In this document: positions 48,413 to 56,924 of the stretch, in pieces | Numbering within the stretch: position 1 is the first letter of the stretch | How the letters are laid out: each line of letters starts with the position of its first letter | NCBI RefSeq assembly: GCF_007679965.1 | Contig: NZ_VEHL01000003.1 | Coordinates: 248,001 to 312,000 of the forward strand | DNA length: 64,000 nt | Direction: 5' to 3' | Source: Bordetella genomosp. 13 | GTDB taxonomy: Bacteria > Pseudomonadota > Gammaproteobacteria > Burkholderiales > Burkholderiaceae_B | Position numbers and translations under genes: made by a program | Notes under the pieces: model-generated | Told to the model about the DNA's origin: nothing | What the model saw: only the letters and a program-made list of their open reading frames with translations | Database searches by the model: none

Positions 48413-48952
48413 TCAACCCGGTGCGTCCTGCGCAGGATGGGTGCTCCACCAATTGCGCAGCCAGCCCGAGGTGCCGCCGTGGGTGACCAGCTCGTGCAAG
48501 GCGGAAGGAATCGGCGCGAACTGCGTGGTCATGCCGCGCTTTTCATTGTGGAAACGGCCGGTGGAGAAATCCACTTCCAGCTGGTCGCCGTCGTCGCACA
48601 GGTCCAGCACGCCGGGGCAGGGCTGCAGCACGCACAGGCCTTCGCCCAACGCGGCCCGGTAGGCCTGCACCGGCATCGACTCGCAGACCAGGCCCAGGCC
48701 CAGCGCCTTCATGGCGATGTAGCCGGGCACCTTGGGGCCCTTGCCGAAGCGGTGCCCGGCGACCACGATGTCGCCGGGGCGGCAGTCCTGCCCGAAGCCC
48801 GGGCGCAGGTCCTCGAACAGGTGCGGCTTGAGCACCTCGGGGTCGGTCTCCCGGGCGGTGATGAAGTGCGCCGGCAGGATGCCGTCGGCGTGCGGCACGT
48901 CATGGCCGAATTTGCGGCAGCGGCCGCGCATGACCCAGACGAAGTCAGACAT
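48413..48952 (-). CDS. Aconitase-superfamily hydro-lyase, small (swivel) subunit
   Basis: 179 residues of the LeuD-like swivel domain: RKFGHDVPHADGILPAHFI near the N-terminus and GHRFGKGPKVPGYIAMKALGLGLVCES in the middle. Substrate specificity in the superfamily is set partly by this subunit. The start ATG overlaps the last codons of the large-subunit gene by eight bases and follows GGAG. It carries differences from true LeuD in the HRFGKG loop (LeuD normally has GSSREHA-type sequence), so it is probably not leucine biosynthesis. Confidence 0.85.
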   Translation of the reverse strand: MSDFVWVMRGRCRKFGHDVPHADGILPAHFITARETDPEVLKPHLFEDLRPGFGQDCRPGDIVVAGHRFGKGPKVPGYIAMKALGLGLVCESMPVQAYRAALGEGLCVLQPCPGVLDLCDDGDQLEVDFSTGRFHNEKRGMTTQFAPIPSALHELVTHGGTSGWLRNWWSTHPAQDAPG

Positions 48953-50267
48953 AGGCGTTCTCCAGGAGGGCCAGTACTTCGGCATCCGCGCGCAGGGCGC
49001 GCGGGTCGGCGATCCGTCCGGCCACGGCCGACGCGGCAACGGTGGCGGGACTGCCCAGGAACAGGCGCGCGTCGCGCGGACCGAAGCGGCCATGGTTACT
49101 GTTGGTGGCGGTGGAAATCGAGGTCTCGCCCGAGGCCAGGGGCCCCACCACGGCGTCGTTGCAGGGGCCACAGCCCGCGGGCAGCACCATCGCGCCCGCA
49201 TCCATGAAGATCTGCATCAGGCCGTCGGACATCAGGCGGCGGGTGGACCGCTCCGTGCCCGGCACGACGAACAGCCGCAGGCCCTGCGGCAGCCTGCGTC
49301 CCTTGAGGATGCTGGCGGCGACAACCAGGTCGTCATAGGCGCCCGACCCACAGGAGCCGATGAAGGCATGGTCGATGGCGGTGTCCAGCGCGGCGTCGAT
49401 GTCGCCGGCAAGCGTCACGTCGCCGGGGGGCACGACCTGCGGGCCGACGTCGGCCAGGTCGATCGTGCCGACGGCCTCGTACCGGGCGTCGGCGTCCGGA
49501 TAGACCGGGGTGTAGGGACGTTTCGCATGCGCGGCGCAATAGCGCAGGATCTCTTCGGACGGCGGCACGAAGACACCCGCGGCGCGCATTTCCGTGGCCG
49601 TGCTGCACAGGGCGATGCGGGCGCCCAGGCCGAACTGGTCGAGATCGCCCGCGAATTCCAGCACGCGGTAGTCCAGGTCGAAGGGAATCCTGCCGGCCTT
49701 GACTGCGCGGGCGAAGTAGAACCCCACGTCGCGGGCGTACACGCCGGGCGCCAGGCGGCCGCGCAGCTCGAGCTTCACGCTGCGGGGCACGGTGATCCAG
49801 GTGGTGCCGGTGGCCAGCACGCGGGCGATCTCGTTGCCCACGCGCATGCCGAACGCGCCCACCGCGCCGGCGTTGGTGGCGTGCGTGTCGTTGTCCAGGT
49901 AGAACATGCCCGGCAGCACCAGGCCTTCCTCCATCGGGAAGATGTGGCCATGGCCGCCCTGGCCGGCGTCGTAGAAGTTGTGGATCTTCCAGGTCTTGGC
50001 GGCCTTGCGGTTGAAGGCCCCGCGTTCGGCGGCGCGCGCGCTGCCGTACAGCACGTCGTGGTCGCTGACCACCATGGTCTTCTCGGGGGCGTGGATGCGG
50101 TCGATGCCGATGCCGTCGAGCATCTGCTTGGCCTCGCGCAGCAGGCCGTCGTGGATCATGACCATGTCCGGGTCAGGGAAAACCAGGGTATCGGCCGGCA
50201 CGCCGTCGGGCTGCGCCGGGTTTCGACAGACCCGGGCCATGACCTTTTCGATTGCGGTGTAAGGCAT
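48945..50267 (-). CDS. Aconitase-superfamily hydro-lyase, large (4Fe-4S) subunit
   Basis: 440 residues resembling 3-isopropylmalate dehydratase/homoaconitase large subunits. The iron-sulphur ligands fit the IGSCGSGAYDDL cysteine and the two in AGCGPCNDA; other family marks are VVSDHDVLYG, YLDNDTHATNAGAVGAFG, STATEMRA and the terminal GRFGPRDARLFLGSPATVAAS. It would dehydrate or isomerise a hydroxy-diacid. Co-transcription with a Bug transporter protein and a divergent LysR point to catabolism of an external acid such as a substituted malate; this is an inference. Confidence 0.88.
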   Translation of the reverse strand: MPYTAIEKVMARVCRNPAQPDGVPADTLVFPDPDMVMIHDGLLREAKQMLDGIGIDRIHAPEKTMVVSDHDVLYGSARAAERGAFNRKAAKTWKIHNFYDAGQGGHGHIFPMEEGLVLPGMFYLDNDTHATNAGAVGAFGMRVGNEIARVLATGTTWITVPRSVKLELRGRLAPGVYARDVGFYFARAVKAGRIPFDLDYRVLEFAGDLDQFGLGARIALCSTATEMRAAGVFVPPSEEILRYCAAHAKRPYTPVYPDADARYEAVGTIDLADVGPQVVPPGDVTLAGDIDAALDTAIDHAFIGSCGSGAYDDLVVAASILKGRRLPQGLRLFVVPGTERSTRRLMSDGLMQIFMDAGAMVLPAGCGPCNDAVVGPLASGETSISTATNSNHGRFGPRDARLFLGSPATVAASAVAGRIADPRALRADAEVLALLENAYV

Positions 50268-50313
50268 CGTGAGTCTCGGTGGCTGGTGTGATGCCACTGT
50301 AGGCAGCCGACCT

Positions 50314-50352
50314 GGATAAGTAAATTATGAGTACGTGATGGAAGATTCACGT
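50314..50352. promoter_or_regulatory. Divergent operator region: GATAAGTAAATT motif and ACGTGA-N8-TCACGT palindrome
   Basis: Between the hydro-lyase operon and the LysR gene lie GGATAAGTAAATT (50314-50326) and a 6-8-6 palindrome (50333-50352). Almost the same GATAAGTAAAATT occurs inverted at 51424-51436 upstream of the hydrolase gene on the other side of the regulator. One LysR protein acting on both flanks would explain this. Confidence 0.5.
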
Positions 50353-50410
50353 TTCTTTATGGATGCCACACGGGCAGAATACGGGAAATCCCTGGTCGGA
50401 GCCCTGCGCC

Positions 50411-51343
50411 ATGCATCTGAATCTCCATCAACTCGACGCCTTCGTCCGCGTCGCCAGCGTGGGCCGTTTCTCGTACGCGGCCGAGCAGATGCACGTCAGC
50501 CAGGCGGGCCTGAGCATCCTGGTGCGAAAGCTGGAAGAGCGGCTGGGCGTGCAGCTGTTCGAGCGCACCTCGCGCAGCGTCACGCTGACCGCGGCCGGCA
50601 AGGCCCTGTTGCCCACGGCGCAGCGCATGCTGCAGGACGCGCAATGGATGCTGAACAGCGGCCATCAGCTGGTGGACCTGTCGCTGCGGCGCATCACGGT
50701 CGCGCTGCCCTCGGCACTGGCTGCGGCGGTACTGCCCGACGTGCTGTCGGATTTTCACGAGGCGCAGCCGGACGTGGAGGTCAGCTTCCGGGAGTGCGTG
50801 CGCGAAGAGCTGGTGCAGCGTGTCTACACCCGCGAGGTGGATTTCGGGCTGGGGTTCGAGCAGCCCGACAATTCGGAACTCGAAAGCCTGCCGCTGGGCC
50901 ACGACGTGATCTCGGTGGTGCACGCGAAGGATCACCCCTTGGCCCGGCTGGCGCGGGTGCGGTGGGTCGACATCGCGCAGTACCCCCTCATCGTGATCAC
51001 GCCCGGCAGCGGCACGCGCATCCTGGCCGAGGAGGCCTTCGTCGGCATCAAGGCGACCCTGCGCCCGGCCTACGAGACAAGCAACCACGTCACGTCGGTG
51101 ATGCTGGCCAGCCGGGGCCTGGGCGTGGCGCTCGTCTCGTCCACCATGAGCAGCCTGGCCGCGTCGATGCGGGTCACGGTGCGCGCGCTGCAGGCGCCGC
51201 AGGTCAGCCGCCCGCTGTGCGTGCTCAAGCGCCGCGGCACGGCGTTGGCCGAGCCCGCCAAGGTGTTCATCGAAATGTTCGGCAAGGCGGTGGGCCGGCA
51301 CCGGGCGGTGGCGCGGGCGCCCAAGCCGCGCCGGACGAAGTAA
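50411..51343 (+). CDS. LysR-family regulator between two catabolic units
   Basis: 310 residues: HTH (GRFSYAAEQMHVSQAGLSILVRKLEERLG) and an effector domain of the CysB/CynR-like type (DVEVSFRECVREELVQRVYTREVDFGLGFE, VVHAKDHPLARLARVRWVDIAQYPLIVITPGSGTR), ending in a basic tail. The frame is open upstream of MHLNLHQLDAFVRV but the family starts there. It is placed between the hydro-lyase/Bug operon (divergent) and the hydrolase/FAH pair (downstream), with a shared motif in both intergenic regions. Confidence 0.9.
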   Translation: MHLNLHQLDAFVRVASVGRFSYAAEQMHVSQAGLSILVRKLEERLGVQLFERTSRSVTLTAAGKALLPTAQRMLQDAQWMLNSGHQLVDLSLRRITVALPSALAAAVLPDVLSDFHEAQPDVEVSFRECVREELVQRVYTREVDFGLGFEQPDNSELESLPLGHDVISVVHAKDHPLARLARVRWVDIAQYPLIVITPGSGTRILAEEAFVGIKATLRPAYETSNHVTSVMLASRGLGVALVSSTMSSLAASMRVTVRALQAPQVSRPLCVLKRRGTALAEPAKVFIEMFGKAVGRHRAVARAPKPRRTK

Positions 51344-51423
51344 GGCTGCCTCGACGCAGTGCGCCGGCGATGCGACGTTGCTGTCCGGCTATAACAATCC
51401 TTTAACTGAGATTCAAGAAGCAG

Positions 51424-51436
51424 AATTTTACTTATC
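51424..51436. promoter_or_regulatory. Inverted copy of the LysR-region motif upstream of the hydrolase
   Basis: AATTTTACTTATC, the reverse complement of GATAAGTAAAATT, differs from the copy at 50315-50326 by one inserted A. It lies 58 bases before the hydrolase start. Confidence 0.45.
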
Positions 51437-51494
51437 GATGCCCGGCTTCTACATTGGGTGCGGCCCATGCCATTCATCCAAAGGAGCGAGCATC

Positions 51495-52478
51495 ATGAGC
51501 ACAGCAAGACAGGCCTCCGCCAGCACGGAGGACCGCCCCGACGTCCAATGGTCGGGCGGCGAGGAGCACTGGACGACGCGCGACGGCGACGTCGAACTCT
51601 TCATGTGGCGCAAGCCGCCCAAGGCCCCGGCGCGTCAGGCGGGAACGATCCTGTTCGTGCACGGGTCATCCATGGCGTCCCAGCCCACCTTCGATCTCAC
51701 CGTGCCGGGCCGGGAAGACTCCTCGGTGATGGACTGGTTCGCCGCGCAGGGCTACGACACCTGGTGCGTGGACTGCGAAGGCTATGGCCGTTCCAGCAAG
51801 CACCGCGACATCAACTTCGACATCTCGAACGGCGCCGACGACCTGGCCGCGGCGAGCGCCTACCTGATGGCGCACACCGGCGCGACCGAGCTGCTGGTGT
51901 ATGGCATCTCGTCCGGCGCGCTGAAGGCGGCGCTGTTCGCGCAGCGACATCCCGAGCGCGTGGCGCGCCTGGCGCTGGATGCGTTCGTCTGGACGGGCAA
52001 GGGCAGCCCCACGCTGGAGCAACGCGCCAGGCGCCTGGACGAATGGCGCAGCATGAACCGCCGCCCCATCGACCGGGCGTTCGTGCACAGCATCTTCAAC
52101 CGCGACCACCCGGGTACCGCCGAGGACCGCGCGGTCGATGCGTTCGCCGACGGGATCCTGACGCTGGATTCGTCGGTGCCGACGGGCACGTACGTGGACA
52201 TGTGCGCGAACCTGCCGCTGGTCGATCCGCGCGCCATGCCCATGCCTACTATCGTGATGCGTGGCGAGTACGACGGCATCGCCAGCGAGGAAGACCTGTT
52301 CGAGTTCTTCCGGCTGCTGCCCAACAGCGACAAGCAGTTCGCGGTAATGGCCGGCATCGCCCACGCGAGCTTCCAGCAGAAGAACTACCGCACGGTCTAC
52401 CACATCCTGCGTTCGTTCTTCACGCAGCCGGCGCCCGTCTACCAGCCCGGCGCGGCCTCCAACGGCAAGGGACACTGA
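51495..52478 (+). CDS. Alpha/beta hydrolase
   Basis: 327 residues without signal peptide; the start follows AAGGAG. The core fold shows TILFVHGSSMASQPTFDL, the nucleophile elbow YGISSGALKA (Ser139), a later acid in MRGEYDGIASEED and His in GIAHASFQQ. The long cap between strand 6 and the acid is typical of this family of ester or C-C bond hydrolases. It ends one base before the FAH-family gene, so the two form an operon likely for stepwise cleavage of the same compound. Confidence 0.88.
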   Translation: MSTARQASASTEDRPDVQWSGGEEHWTTRDGDVELFMWRKPPKAPARQAGTILFVHGSSMASQPTFDLTVPGREDSSVMDWFAAQGYDTWCVDCEGYGRSSKHRDINFDISNGADDLAAASAYLMAHTGATELLVYGISSGALKAALFAQRHPERVARLALDAFVWTGKGSPTLEQRARRLDEWRSMNRRPIDRAFVHSIFNRDHPGTAEDRAVDAFADGILTLDSSVPTGTYVDMCANLPLVDPRAMPMPTIVMRGEYDGIASEEDLFEFFRLLPNSDKQFAVMAGIAHASFQQKNYRTVYHILRSFFTQPAPVYQPGAASNGKGH

Positions 52479-52479
52479 C

Positions 52480-53367
52480 ATGCGCATCGCAACCTTCAAG
52501 CACGGCGCGCAGCGCCTGGTGGGCGTGGTCTCGGACGACCAGCGCTCGGTCCGGCCGTACCGGCTTGCCCCCGACGCGGCTCAGCGCGGGGTGCAGTCCC
52601 TGATCGAGCGTTCGCTGCAGTCCGGCGCGGCGCTGCCCCAAATCGAGGACCACGCGATCGACCTGGCGGACGTGACGCTGGAGGCGCCGCTGCCCCTGCC
52701 GCGCCGCAACCTGTGGTGCGTGGGCCGCAACTACAAGGCACATGCCAAGGAGTTGGCGGCCACGGTGTTCAAGGACTCGCCGCGCGATACCGCCGCCTGG
52801 CCCATCGTGTTCACCAAGGCGCCCGAGACGGTCATCGGGCCCTATGCGCCGGTGCAGCTGCCCGGCCCCGTCTCGGCCCAGATCGACTACGAGGCCGAAC
52901 TGGCCATTGTCATCGGCAAGCCGGGCAAGAACATCGCGCGCGAGGACGCGCTGGACCACGTGTTCGGCTACACCATCGTCAACGACGTCACCGCGCGCGA
53001 CGTGCAGATGCGGCACCAGCAGTGGGATCTGGGCAAGTCCTTCGACACGTTCTGCCCGATGGGTCCGTGGATCGTGACGGCGGATGCGTTCGACGGCGCC
53101 AGGACCCGCATCCGCTGCTGGGTCACGCCCGCCGGGAAGGACGCAGAGCTGCGCCAGGATGCCCGCACCGAGGACCTGATCTTCGACATCCCGACCCTGA
53201 TCGCCACGTGTTCGGCGGGCATCACGCTGCAGCCCGGCGACGTGATCGCCACCGGCTCGCCGGCAGGGGTGGGCATGGGGATGAATCCGCCTCGCTATCT
53301 CGGGGTGGGGGACAGCGTGCGCATCGAAATCGATGGGTTGGGGTTCATCGAGAACAGCTTCGTGTAG
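52480..53367 (+). CDS. Fumarylacetoacetate hydrolase-family protein
   Basis: 295 residues. The FAH fold is shown by NLWCVGRNYKAHAKE, the metal-binding acids in IDYEAELAIVIGKPGKNI, the GYTIVNDVTARDVQ stretch and the terminal GDVIATGSPAGVGMGMNPP..L..GD motif. Members are Mg-dependent C-C hydrolases, hydratases or decarboxylases acting on 2-oxo or dicarbonyl acids. It is translated from an ATG one base after the hydrolase stop. Confidence 0.9.
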   Translation: MRIATFKHGAQRLVGVVSDDQRSVRPYRLAPDAAQRGVQSLIERSLQSGAALPQIEDHAIDLADVTLEAPLPLPRRNLWCVGRNYKAHAKELAATVFKDSPRDTAAWPIVFTKAPETVIGPYAPVQLPGPVSAQIDYEAELAIVIGKPGKNIAREDALDHVFGYTIVNDVTARDVQMRHQQWDLGKSFDTFCPMGPWIVTADAFDGARTRIRCWVTPAGKDAELRQDARTEDLIFDIPTLIATCSAGITLQPGDVIATGSPAGVGMGMNPPRYLGVGDSVRIEIDGLGFIENSFV

Positions 53368-53423
53368 ACCCCAGAGGTCGAATGCGGCGTGGCATGGGTT
53401 TGGCGACCCGGCCACGCGATCTC

Positions 53424-53464
53424 CGACGAATCCAGCCGATTCGTCGAAACGGCGGAATTTCCGC
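53424..53464. terminator. Pair of hairpins after the hydrolase/FAH operon
   Basis: First hairpin: perfect 9-bp arms CGACGAATC/GATTCGTCG around CAGCC (53424-53446). Second: GCGGAA-T-TTCCGC (53452-53464), followed by GATTTT. They probably terminate the operon although the T-run is short, and they separate it from the following effector-like genes. Confidence 0.5.
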
Positions 53465-53582
53465 GATTTTCAGCCGTGCCGACATCCTCGGTATCGCGAT
53501 GTCCATCGATTTGTTCGAGCCAGGCTTGCCTGCCATTCATAGACTGGCGGCATCGACTGAAGCCTTGCTGCAAGGAGAGGAC

Positions 53583-54593
53583 ATGCTGACCACGAAGCAA
53601 CTGAACAAAGCCGCGGCCACCATTTCGGTCGTCGCCGCGAAAGCCACCAAGTTCATACTGAAATATGGCGCCGCAAACCAGGTCGCCGATATTCGGAATG
53701 GCACGGGCGGCAAGTTCGAATCCGATGCGCGCGTCAAGCTCATCAGGGACTACGTGCAGCGTGCGATGGCTCACCACGGCAACTCGACCAGTAATAGCAG
53801 CGTCCTGGAACGGGACGCGCTCACGACCGGGATCGGCGCCATCCTTGCTGCCTATTATCGCGCCGGCAACTGCGGCGAGAACGCGGCGGTCGCGTTCTGC
53901 ATGCTGGAGCGGCTGGCGGCCGTCGGCTCGCTCAGGGAATGGCTGGTCCAGAGCGGCGTGTCGATGCATTACTGGCGGCTGTCCGTGGATGCGGATCACG
54001 CGTTCTGCGTGATTCGCCTCAGGTGGGCCTCGACGGAGCCCATGGAAATCGACGGGGTCCCGAACGACAACGAGGATTACGCCGTGTATTCGGATCCGAT
54101 CATCTGCGATCCGTGGGCGAAGGACAGCCACGTCATCGACACGCAGAACTTCTTCATGAACGGCGCACAGGCGAACGAGTCCCTGCCTTCCACCGAGCTC
54201 GATGCGTTGAAATCCGCGTTGTCGCAAAAATACAAGCTCGACCCCTCGCTCGGCAAAGCGCTGAATCTGATGGAACTGTCCTGGAATATCCTCTGCGCTT
54301 TCCTGTTGAGCGAGGGGAAGAACCCCTCGACCGTCTTCCAGGACAAAAAGAGCATCGCGGGGGCGCAGCGGCAACCCCGCGATGGGGATTGGGAGGTCCC
54401 CCATCCGGCCCGCGACCCGCACGCCCTGCTGACGTTCGAGGGGACCAACCTCGATCTGGAAAGCGACCCGGGACAGAAGCAATTTGCCTCCGCCATCTAC
54501 AACGAACTCCTCGGTTACTACCGCGGGGTATACGGCACGCTGATCAACTACATCACGCATTCCTCTGCGTTCTATCCGCACGTTCGCAATTGA
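53583..54593 (+). CDS. Unrecognised protein with papain-like Cys-His-Asp triad, effector candidate
   Basis: Starts behind AAGGAG at five bases, giving 336 residues; an ATG 84 bases upstream is in frame but has no ribosome site. No signal peptide or membrane segment. Residues are spaced as in papain-like or transglutaminase-fold enzymes: Cys97 in RAGNCGENAAVAFC, His139 in DADHAFCVIR and Asp176 in ICDPWAK. This pattern is common in secreted toxins and type III effectors. A hydrophobic-to-amphipathic N-terminal helix (AAATISVVAAKATKFILKYGAA) precedes it. The family is not recognised. It lies 80 bases before a phospholipase gene and just upstream of the R-body locus, which makes an effector role plausible but unproven. 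Confidence 0.6.
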   Translation: MLTTKQLNKAAATISVVAAKATKFILKYGAANQVADIRNGTGGKFESDARVKLIRDYVQRAMAHHGNSTSNSSVLERDALTTGIGAILAAYYRAGNCGENAAVAFCMLERLAAVGSLREWLVQSGVSMHYWRLSVDADHAFCVIRLRWASTEPMEIDGVPNDNEDYAVYSDPIICDPWAKDSHVIDTQNFFMNGAQANESLPSTELDALKSALSQKYKLDPSLGKALNLMELSWNILCAFLLSEGKNPSTVFQDKKSIAGAQRQPRDGDWEVPHPARDPHALLTFEGTNLDLESDPGQKQFASAIYNELLGYYRGVYGTLINYITHSSAFYPHVRN

Positions 54594-54673
54594 TCGGCCG
54601 ATACGAACCCAATGGAATCGGCATCCGTCCGGTTCACGACCACCGCGCGCTTACTTGATCGGAAGGAGGCACC

Positions 54674-55828
54674 ATGCCCTGGATGACGGACCTGTACTAC
54701 GACCCACAGCTCTCGGTTGACGACCGGGACGGGTTCTCCACTCGTGCGCTGCGCCAGATCTGCATGCCGGGCACGCACGATTCGGGTTGCTACGCGACCC
54801 ACACGCTCAGCCTGAATGTACTGTCGCTGACCCAGACGAAGAATGTCCTCGGACAATTGGCGGGCGGCATCCGCTACTTCGATATCCGCCCCTGCTTCTA
54901 CGGCGAGCAGATCTACACGTATCACGGCCCGCTCTATTACGGCGACAGGATCGATGGCGACGAGGGCATCCTTGCCCAGGTCAAAGCCTTCATGGACAGC
55001 CTTGCCGACACGGACAGGGAACTGGTGATCCTCAATGTGGCGCACTTTTATAAATTCGACGACGCCAGGCACGAGAAGCTGATCGCCACTATCCAGGAGA
55101 CGCTTGGCAGGTATCTGGTGGATTTCAACCAGAACGGCATCGATCTGTTTAATAACCCGTACGAGACTGTGTTGACCGACCAGAGCGGAAACACCGGCTC
55201 GCGAGTGGCCATTGTCTACGACGGTGCGCTCGATGAGGATCGGCAGCCGTACATCACCGGATATCTGGCCAGGAAGGGCGTCCTCCCGCCGGGATTCTTC
55301 ACGGTTTCCCCGAAATACACCCCGCAGGGCAATCCGATCTACATATTCGATATCTACAGCAACAAGAAGCGTGTCGACGACACGTTCCTGCGGGGACCCG
55401 GCATGCGCGCCGATCAATTCGCCAAGTTGACCAAGCGCGAGACGTTTCCCTACACGATGAAGCCCTGGGGCGCGGACCTGGATTCCAGGTTGTGGACCCC
55501 CGATGAGCCGAACGGGGTTGCAAGCACGTTGCACGTCCTGTCCTGGACGCTCACGCCTCAGCCGAGGGAGCCGATCACCTACGCGAAGAAATACGCCAAT
55601 CCAGCGCTGATCGGTTTCCTGAGCGACCGGCAGCGGTGGAAGAATTCGTCGGGCGATGGCGGCTACTACGACGCCCTGTACAACCCGCAGATCAACATCG
55701 TCTATGTCGACGATTTCGACTCCGAGACTCATGCCAGTCCCGGGTCTCCCTGGCAGGGCATGGCCCAGCCGGTAGCCATCGCGGCGCGCATCAATGTAGG
55801 TCCGGTCGGCCCGCAAAACACTTGGTAG
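54674..55828 (+). CDS. PI-PLC X-domain phospholipase-like protein
   Basis: 384 residues behind GGAAGGAGG. The phosphatidylinositol-specific phospholipase C X-domain is recognisable: general-base His35 in MPGTHDSGCY, IRYFDIRPCF, second His84 in YTYHGPLYYGD, and VKAFMDSLADTDRELVILNVAHF as the next conserved strand. The catalytic core covers about residues 25-240; the C-terminal third has no recognised domain. There is no signal peptide, so if it acts on membranes of another cell it would need a dedicated delivery route. It is preceded by the papain-like gene and followed by a terminator and the reb genes. Confidence 0.85.
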   Translation: MPWMTDLYYDPQLSVDDRDGFSTRALRQICMPGTHDSGCYATHTLSLNVLSLTQTKNVLGQLAGGIRYFDIRPCFYGEQIYTYHGPLYYGDRIDGDEGILAQVKAFMDSLADTDRELVILNVAHFYKFDDARHEKLIATIQETLGRYLVDFNQNGIDLFNNPYETVLTDQSGNTGSRVAIVYDGALDEDRQPYITGYLARKGVLPPGFFTVSPKYTPQGNPIYIFDIYSNKKRVDDTFLRGPGMRADQFAKLTKRETFPYTMKPWGADLDSRLWTPDEPNGVASTLHVLSWTLTPQPREPITYAKKYANPALIGFLSDRQRWKNSSGDGGYYDALYNPQINIVYVDDFDSETHASPGSPWQGMAQPVAIAARINVGPVGPQNTW

Positions 55829-56272
55829 TGCCATTGGACGGCCGTTCCGCTGCAGCGCCGCGAATAATCGCAAGGATTCGAATTTCGCGAATCGGTGGAT
55901 TTTGATTCGTCCCGAAGGGCGATTGCGCCCGAGCTGAAGCCACAGCCAAAGCCCATGCATCGCATGGCCCGCATCCCGCCCTGGAAAACCCAATCCGCGC
56001 CGACCCCGGCGCGGTTTTCATTTTCACCCCAAGAATAATTAATTTCGCGTGGAATCATCATATTGAACAGATTTGGCCGTGTATTGCCAGATTTCCACTG
56101 GATTTTGCCCCGGCTATTCGTGATTGTGTGCCACCGTATCCATTGGTTTCTTCAAGCCGGCTTGCAAACCGTTTTATAGACTTGCCATCAAGACATCGCC
56201 GGAAATCATTCGGGTCGTGTCGATCCTTCGCTTTCACCGGCGAATTCCACTGGATTATCAAAGGAGCCGTAA
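55829..56272 (+). other. Intergenic region upstream of the reb genes
   Basis: No gene is seen. The region holds small stem-loops (GATTCG/CGAATC, 55875-55894; GGGCG/CGCCC, 55917-55930), a strong terminator at 55995-56024 and, downstream of it, about 250 bases of lower-GC DNA that should contain the reb promoter. An AAGCCGGCTT palindrome lies near 56154-56163, followed by TTTATA; a confident promoter cannot be assigned. Confidence 0.5.
55995..56024 (+). terminator. Rho-independent terminator between phospholipase gene and reb operon
   Basis: Perfect 7-bp stem CCGCGCC/GGCGCGG with a GACCCC loop, followed by TTTTCATTTT. It isolates the reb transcript from the upstream unit. Confidence 0.85.
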
Positions 56273-56572
56273 ATGGCATTTCCCACGGCAGTGAACGACC
56301 AGATCACCGATTCGGTCACGCAGGCCAATACCAAGGTGCTGGGCGACGCGCCCGCCATGGCGATGGGCAATCTGTACCAGGCGACCGCCCAGGCCCTGGC
56401 GAACGCCGCGCACAACGCGACCAACGCGCAGCAGCAGAGCTATGTGACGTCGCAGTCCGCCACCACGATGGGCGTCTCGACGCTGTACTCGCTCGACACC
56501 GCAAGCGACGGCAGTGCCACCAGCAAGATCCTGTACCCCAAGGTGGCCGGCCTGAACCATCCCTATCCGTAA
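56273..56572 (+). CDS. RebB-family R-body structural protein, copy 1
   Basis: 99 residues starting behind AAGGAG. The sequence FPTAVNDQITDSVTQANTKV, LGDAPAMAMGNLYQATAQ and ALANAAHNATNAQQQ is the RebB (killing-trait) family: small alanine-rich polypeptides that polymerise into the coiled protein ribbon called an R-body. Such proteins have no signal peptide and assemble in the cytoplasm. Compared with copies 2 to 4 it has a longer tail (LYPKVAGLNHPYP). First gene of a five-copy tandem array. Confidence 0.9.
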   Translation: MAFPTAVNDQITDSVTQANTKVLGDAPAMAMGNLYQATAQALANAAHNATNAQQQSYVTSQSATTMGVSTLYSLDTASDGSATSKILYPKVAGLNHPYP

Positions 56573-56603
56573 ACATTCGCTCATTCGAACCAGGAGATAA
56601 GAC

Positions 56604-56873
56604 ATGGCCTTTCCGACCGCAGTCAACAGCCAGATCACCGATTCGGTGACCCAGGCGAATACCAAGGTGCTGGGCGACGCGCCCGCCATGGCGATGGGCA
56701 ATCTGTTCCAGGCGACCGCGCAGGCGCTGGCGAACGCCGCGCACAACGCCACGAACGCGCAGCAGCAGAGCTACGTGACCTCGCAGGCGGCGACGACGAT
56801 GGGCGTCGCGACGCTGTACTCGATCGATACCGCAACCGACGGTGTCGCCACCTCCCAGATTCTGGCCAGTTAA
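56604..56873 (+). CDS. RebB-family R-body structural protein, copy 2
   Basis: 89 residues behind GGAGATAAGAC. Near-identical to copy 1 through residue 70, with TAVNSQITDSVTQAN and GNLFQATAQALANAAHN, ending TDGVATSQILAS. RebB-type proteins co-assemble, so several similar subunits with small tail differences could tune ribbon assembly or its pH response; this is inferred from the family, not seen here. Confidence 0.9.
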   Translation: MAFPTAVNSQITDSVTQANTKVLGDAPAMAMGNLFQATAQALANAAHNATNAQQQSYVTSQAATTMGVATLYSIDTATDGVATSQILAS

Positions 56874-56924
56874 GCGCCGCATTGGCGTCCGTGATTCTTC
56901 CTACTTGACCGAAGGAGTTCCCAC

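Noticed and set aside
48413-50267. Assignment as leuC-leuD of leucine biosynthesis
   Set aside because: No leuB or leuA nearby, the swivel loop differs from LeuD, and the operon contains a Bug transport protein under a divergent LysR, which fits catabolism better.
56074-56088. Possible sigma-54 promoter TGGCC...TTGCC upstream of the reb genes
   Set aside because: The distance between the GG and GC elements is one base too short, and the linked AAA+ domain lacks the residues needed to drive sigma-54.
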